Origin: Apus apus
Lineage: Eukaryota; Chordata; Aves; Apodiformes; Apodidae
Direction of reading: 5' to 3'
Length of the DNA: 64,000 bases
Assembly (NCBI RefSeq): GCF_020740795.1
Contig: NC_067285.1
Span: 21,472,241-21,536,240, forward strand
Positions 61,872 through 64,000 of this stretch are shown here, piece after piece. Positions within the stretch are counted from its first letter, which is position 1; the number at the start of each line of letters is the position of its first letter. Both the position numbers and the translations under genes were made by a program. The notes below the pieces were generated by a model. It did not search any database, was not told the DNA's origin, and worked only from the letters and a program-made list of their open reading frames with translations.

Positions 61872-63241
61872 GCCCGGCTACCCGGCCTGGGTCACCCGCT
61901 GGGTCTCCGGGCAGTGGCGGCAGAAGAAGCGGCCGCCGGTTATCCGCCCGACACGGCCGCTGGTGCTGGCCGACAAGGTAGCGAACCGCAGGGAGCAGGC
62001 GGGAGGTGAGTTGCGGCCGCCAGGCTGTTAGACGCCCCGTCCCCGCGGTGGCGCGGCCCTTCAGGCCCTGGGGCCGCCCGTGTTCCCGGAGCTGTCCCGC
62101 CGCTCCCCTCGGCCCTGCCCGAGCAAGGGGCGCTGGAAAGGGCCTTGTGCCCCGGGGGGCAGCAGAGGGTCTGTGCTGCAGCGTGAGCACACACGGCGTT
62201 TTGAAAAGATTACTTTTTCATACAATGACCCGAAGAAGGCCAATGGCATCCTGGGGTGTATTAGAAAGGGTGCGGTTAGTAGGTCAAGAGAGGTTCTCCT
62301 CCCCCTCTCTGCTGCCTTGGTGAGGCTGCATCTGGAGTATTGTGTCCAGTTCTGGGCCCCTCAGTTCAAGAAGGACAGGGAACTGCTTGAAAGAGTCCAG
62401 CGCAGAGCCACAAAGATGATGAAGGGAGTGGAACATCTCCCTTATGAGGAAAGGCTGAGGGAGCTGGGTCTCTTTTTAGTTTGGAGAAAAGGAGACTGAG
62501 GGGGGACCTCATCAATGTCTGCAAATACGTGACGTGCAAGTGTCAGGAGGACAGAGCCAGGCTTTTTCAGTGATGTCCAGTGACAGGACAAGGGGCAGTG
62601 GGTGCAAACTGGAGCATAGAAGGTTCCATGTGAATATCAGGAAGAACTTCTTGACTGTGAGTGACAGAGCACTGGAACAGGCTGCCCAGAGAGGTTGTGG
62701 AGTCTCCTTCTCTGGAGACATTCAGAACCCACCTGGACACGTTTCTGTGTGATGTGCTCTGGGTGACCCTGCTCTGGCAGGGGGGTTGGACTAGATGATC
62801 TTCCAAGGTCCCTTCCAACCCCTAGGATTCTGTGATTCTGTGGTGTTCTATATGGGAATCACACATGTAAGACACTTTGTTACAGCTCGATATAGCATCT
62901 ATCTTAATAATTCAGTCAGATGTTGGATGGCCGCAATGGTTCTGCTCTGTGCTAGCAGCATCTTCTCTCTGCAAAACAGAGATGAGATCTTTACTTCAGT
63001 GTAACTTTTTCTCACCTGCTTCTACCCCATCTTAAACTACTTTCTACAGATTAATGTGCCGTGGAGGCTGTTAGCATGAAATCCCAAACACCTGAGATTT
63101 TGGGTTATGTCTCTTTTTCTAGAGGCAACATGCATTACGGAGATGTCAGTAATGATGGCCTGCTGGAAACAGAATGACTTCAATGATGCAGCTTGTGCTG
63201 AGGAGATCCGGATGTTCTATGACTGCGTGGCAAAGGCAGAA
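61864..63241 (+). CDS. CHCHD1: CHCHD1 (mS37), mitochondrial ribosome protein, 3' end outside window
   Basis: Exons 61864-62005 and 63123-63241 encode the first 87 residues; human has 118. Exon 1 gives a basic N-terminus with [16 protein letters not shown], like KPNKPLILANRV in human. Exon 2 carries [18 protein letters not shown] and two CX9C pairs, C51/C61 and C72/C82: the CHCH fold that is oxidised in the intermembrane space in relatives but, in this protein, serves the small subunit of the mitochondrial ribosome (mS37). The exon 2 donor is GCAGAA|GTAATT. The final exon, about 30 residues in human, is not found before 64000. Without splicing, the frame would run on 27 codons to a stop at 63323-63325. 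Confidence 0.93.
62226..62841 (+). mobile_element. CR1 LINE, 5'-truncated, in CHCHD1 intron 1
   Basis: About 615 bp in sense orientation. It carries the end of the reverse-transcriptase frame ([33 protein letters not shown], then frame-broken sequence) and a complete 3' UTR with GGTTGGACTAGATGATCTTC, CCCTTCCAACCCCTAGG and the ATTCTGTGATTCTGTG tail. It fills most of the 1.1-kb intron and looks younger than the other copies, judged by how well its motifs are kept. Confidence 0.93.
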
Positions 63242-64000
63242 GTAATTAACACCTCTTCTGTGTTCTTAAAGGCTAGTAGCAGGGAAAGAGGAAGTCCTCA
63301 ATACTTTTTTGTGTGCCAACAATAATGATGTTCTCTGAACAATGTGACTGATGTTGTAACTCATTTGAGCTGTAGGGGAGATGCAGGATGATGTAGGTCA
63401 AGCATGCTGTCCTCCCTTTTTCAATGCAGAAGTCAGATTAAAATAAAGGACTGTAGGAAAGGGACTGGATGTCTGGTATGTTATAACCAAGGATGGAAAA
63501 AAAATAGTTACATCTAGTCCTTCTTGTGTTGTCAAATTCTTGTAGTAGAGCTCAGTTGCTCTCAGTTAACCCTAACCTATGCCATTTCTTTTGATTTTTA
63601 AAACGTTTTAATCTCTAATGTTTCAGCACTACTGGAGCAATAATAGTCACTGCTCTTCATATTCCGTAATAGTTCAGGATGAGGGAGAGTACAGTTTGGA
63701 GCTCTTAAGTAGCACAGCGATTTCACTTATAAACCATAGTATTACCTAGAAAGGTTGGACCAAATGATCCTTGAGGTCCTTTCCAATCTGGTATTCTATG
63801 ATACTATGAAATGTGGATTACATTGTAACTGGGGAGATGTACAGTGTACGTAAGTTTCCACAACTGCTCTGATTCATAAAATTAAGAAATGGCTCATTTA
63901 GGTACTGATCCAATACCTGTAATATCTATACAGTGGGGGAAAAAGCAGGTTAGGATTTCCACATCCCAGTCTCACAAATCTGTAAATACTTCCGTACTTG
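63242..64000 (+). other. CHCHD1: CHCHD1 intron 2, partial
   Basis: Sequence from the exon 2 donor to the window edge. It contains a CR1 tail (63751-63809) and nothing resembling the last CHCHD1 exon. Confidence 0.6.
63751..63809 (+). repeat. CR1 3' tail
   Basis: AAGGTTGGACCAAATGATCC, then GAGGTCCTTTCCAATCTGG and ATTCTATGATACTATGA form a diverged CR1 end. Confidence 0.85.

Larger units (their letters stand above)
61480..62170 (+). promoter_or_regulatory. CHCHD1: CpG island, CHCHD1 promoter
   Basis: GC-rich island with abundant CpG that spans about 380 bp upstream of the CHCHD1 start codon, exon 1 and the start of intron 1. It contains a CR1 tail (61675-61730), an NRF1-like site and a YY1-like site at the start codon. 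There is no TATA box. Confidence 0.82.

Noticed and set aside
61405-62190. Antisense frame of 261 codons over the CHCHD1 island
   Set aside because: Low-complexity Arg/Pro/Ala product produced by GC-rich DNA; it runs antisense to the real exon and has no recognisable domain.
62080-62499. 139-codon frame in CHCHD1 intron 1
   Set aside because: Its second half is CR1 reverse-transcriptase sequence and its first half is island DNA; it is a transposon remnant joined by chance.
1-64000. tRNA, rRNA, CRISPR arrays, bacterial operons or endogenous retroviruses
   Set aside because: I looked for tRNA box motifs, regular direct-repeat arrays, and paired LTRs with retroviral frames, and saw none. Small RNAs within introns cannot be excluded by reading alone.

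Overview
The window reads as nuclear DNA of a bird. Evidence: three split vertebrate genes with GT-AG introns and CpG-island promoters; CR1 retrotransposon pieces ending in the typical ATTCTATGATTCT-like tail as the only clear interspersed repeats; no mammalian Alu or L1; and the order SEC24C - FUT11 - CHCHD1, all on the + strand, which is the order I know from human 10q22. The species cannot be fixed from the sequence.

Layout. 1-6.4 kb: AT-rich intergenic DNA with one likely CR1 relic. 6.45-7.7 kb: CpG island, promoter and non-coding exon 1 of SEC24C. 7.1-45.1 kb: SEC24C, with 8.2-kb intron 1, 24 coding exons that I could join in frame (15380-43130), and a 3' UTR of about 2 kb. 46.4-47.5 kb: CpG island holding FUT11 exon 1. 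46.7-54.8 kb: FUT11 with three coding exons and a 4.7-kb intron 2. 54.8-61.5 kb: intergenic DNA without a convincing gene. 61.5-62.2 kb: third CpG island, with CHCHD1 exon 1. CHCHD1 exon 2 is at 63123-63241; the end of that gene lies past the right edge.

Function. SEC24C is a cargo-selecting subunit of the COPII coat that exports proteins from the ER. FUT11 is a GT10-family fucosyltransferase of the early secretory pathway. CHCHD1 is a small twin-CX9C protein of the mitochondrial ribosome. They are neighbours by old vertebrate synteny, not an operon; each has its own CpG-island promoter.

No new biological system is evident. Points worth a second look are mostly in SEC24C: a 4-codon uORF whose stop overlaps the main start codon; two frame-neutral optional exons, one a duplicate of the conserved DPD[AS]IPSP segment; a perfect in-frame 21-bp tandem duplication; a 15-nt tandem splice donor; and a 17-nt frame-breaking exon-like segment. 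Outside it there is a CR1 tail inside the CHCHD1 promoter island and weak antisense exon-like segments in FUT11 intron 2. Exon borders come from splice consensus plus reading frame and family resemblance recalled from memory; no alignment or transcript data were available.
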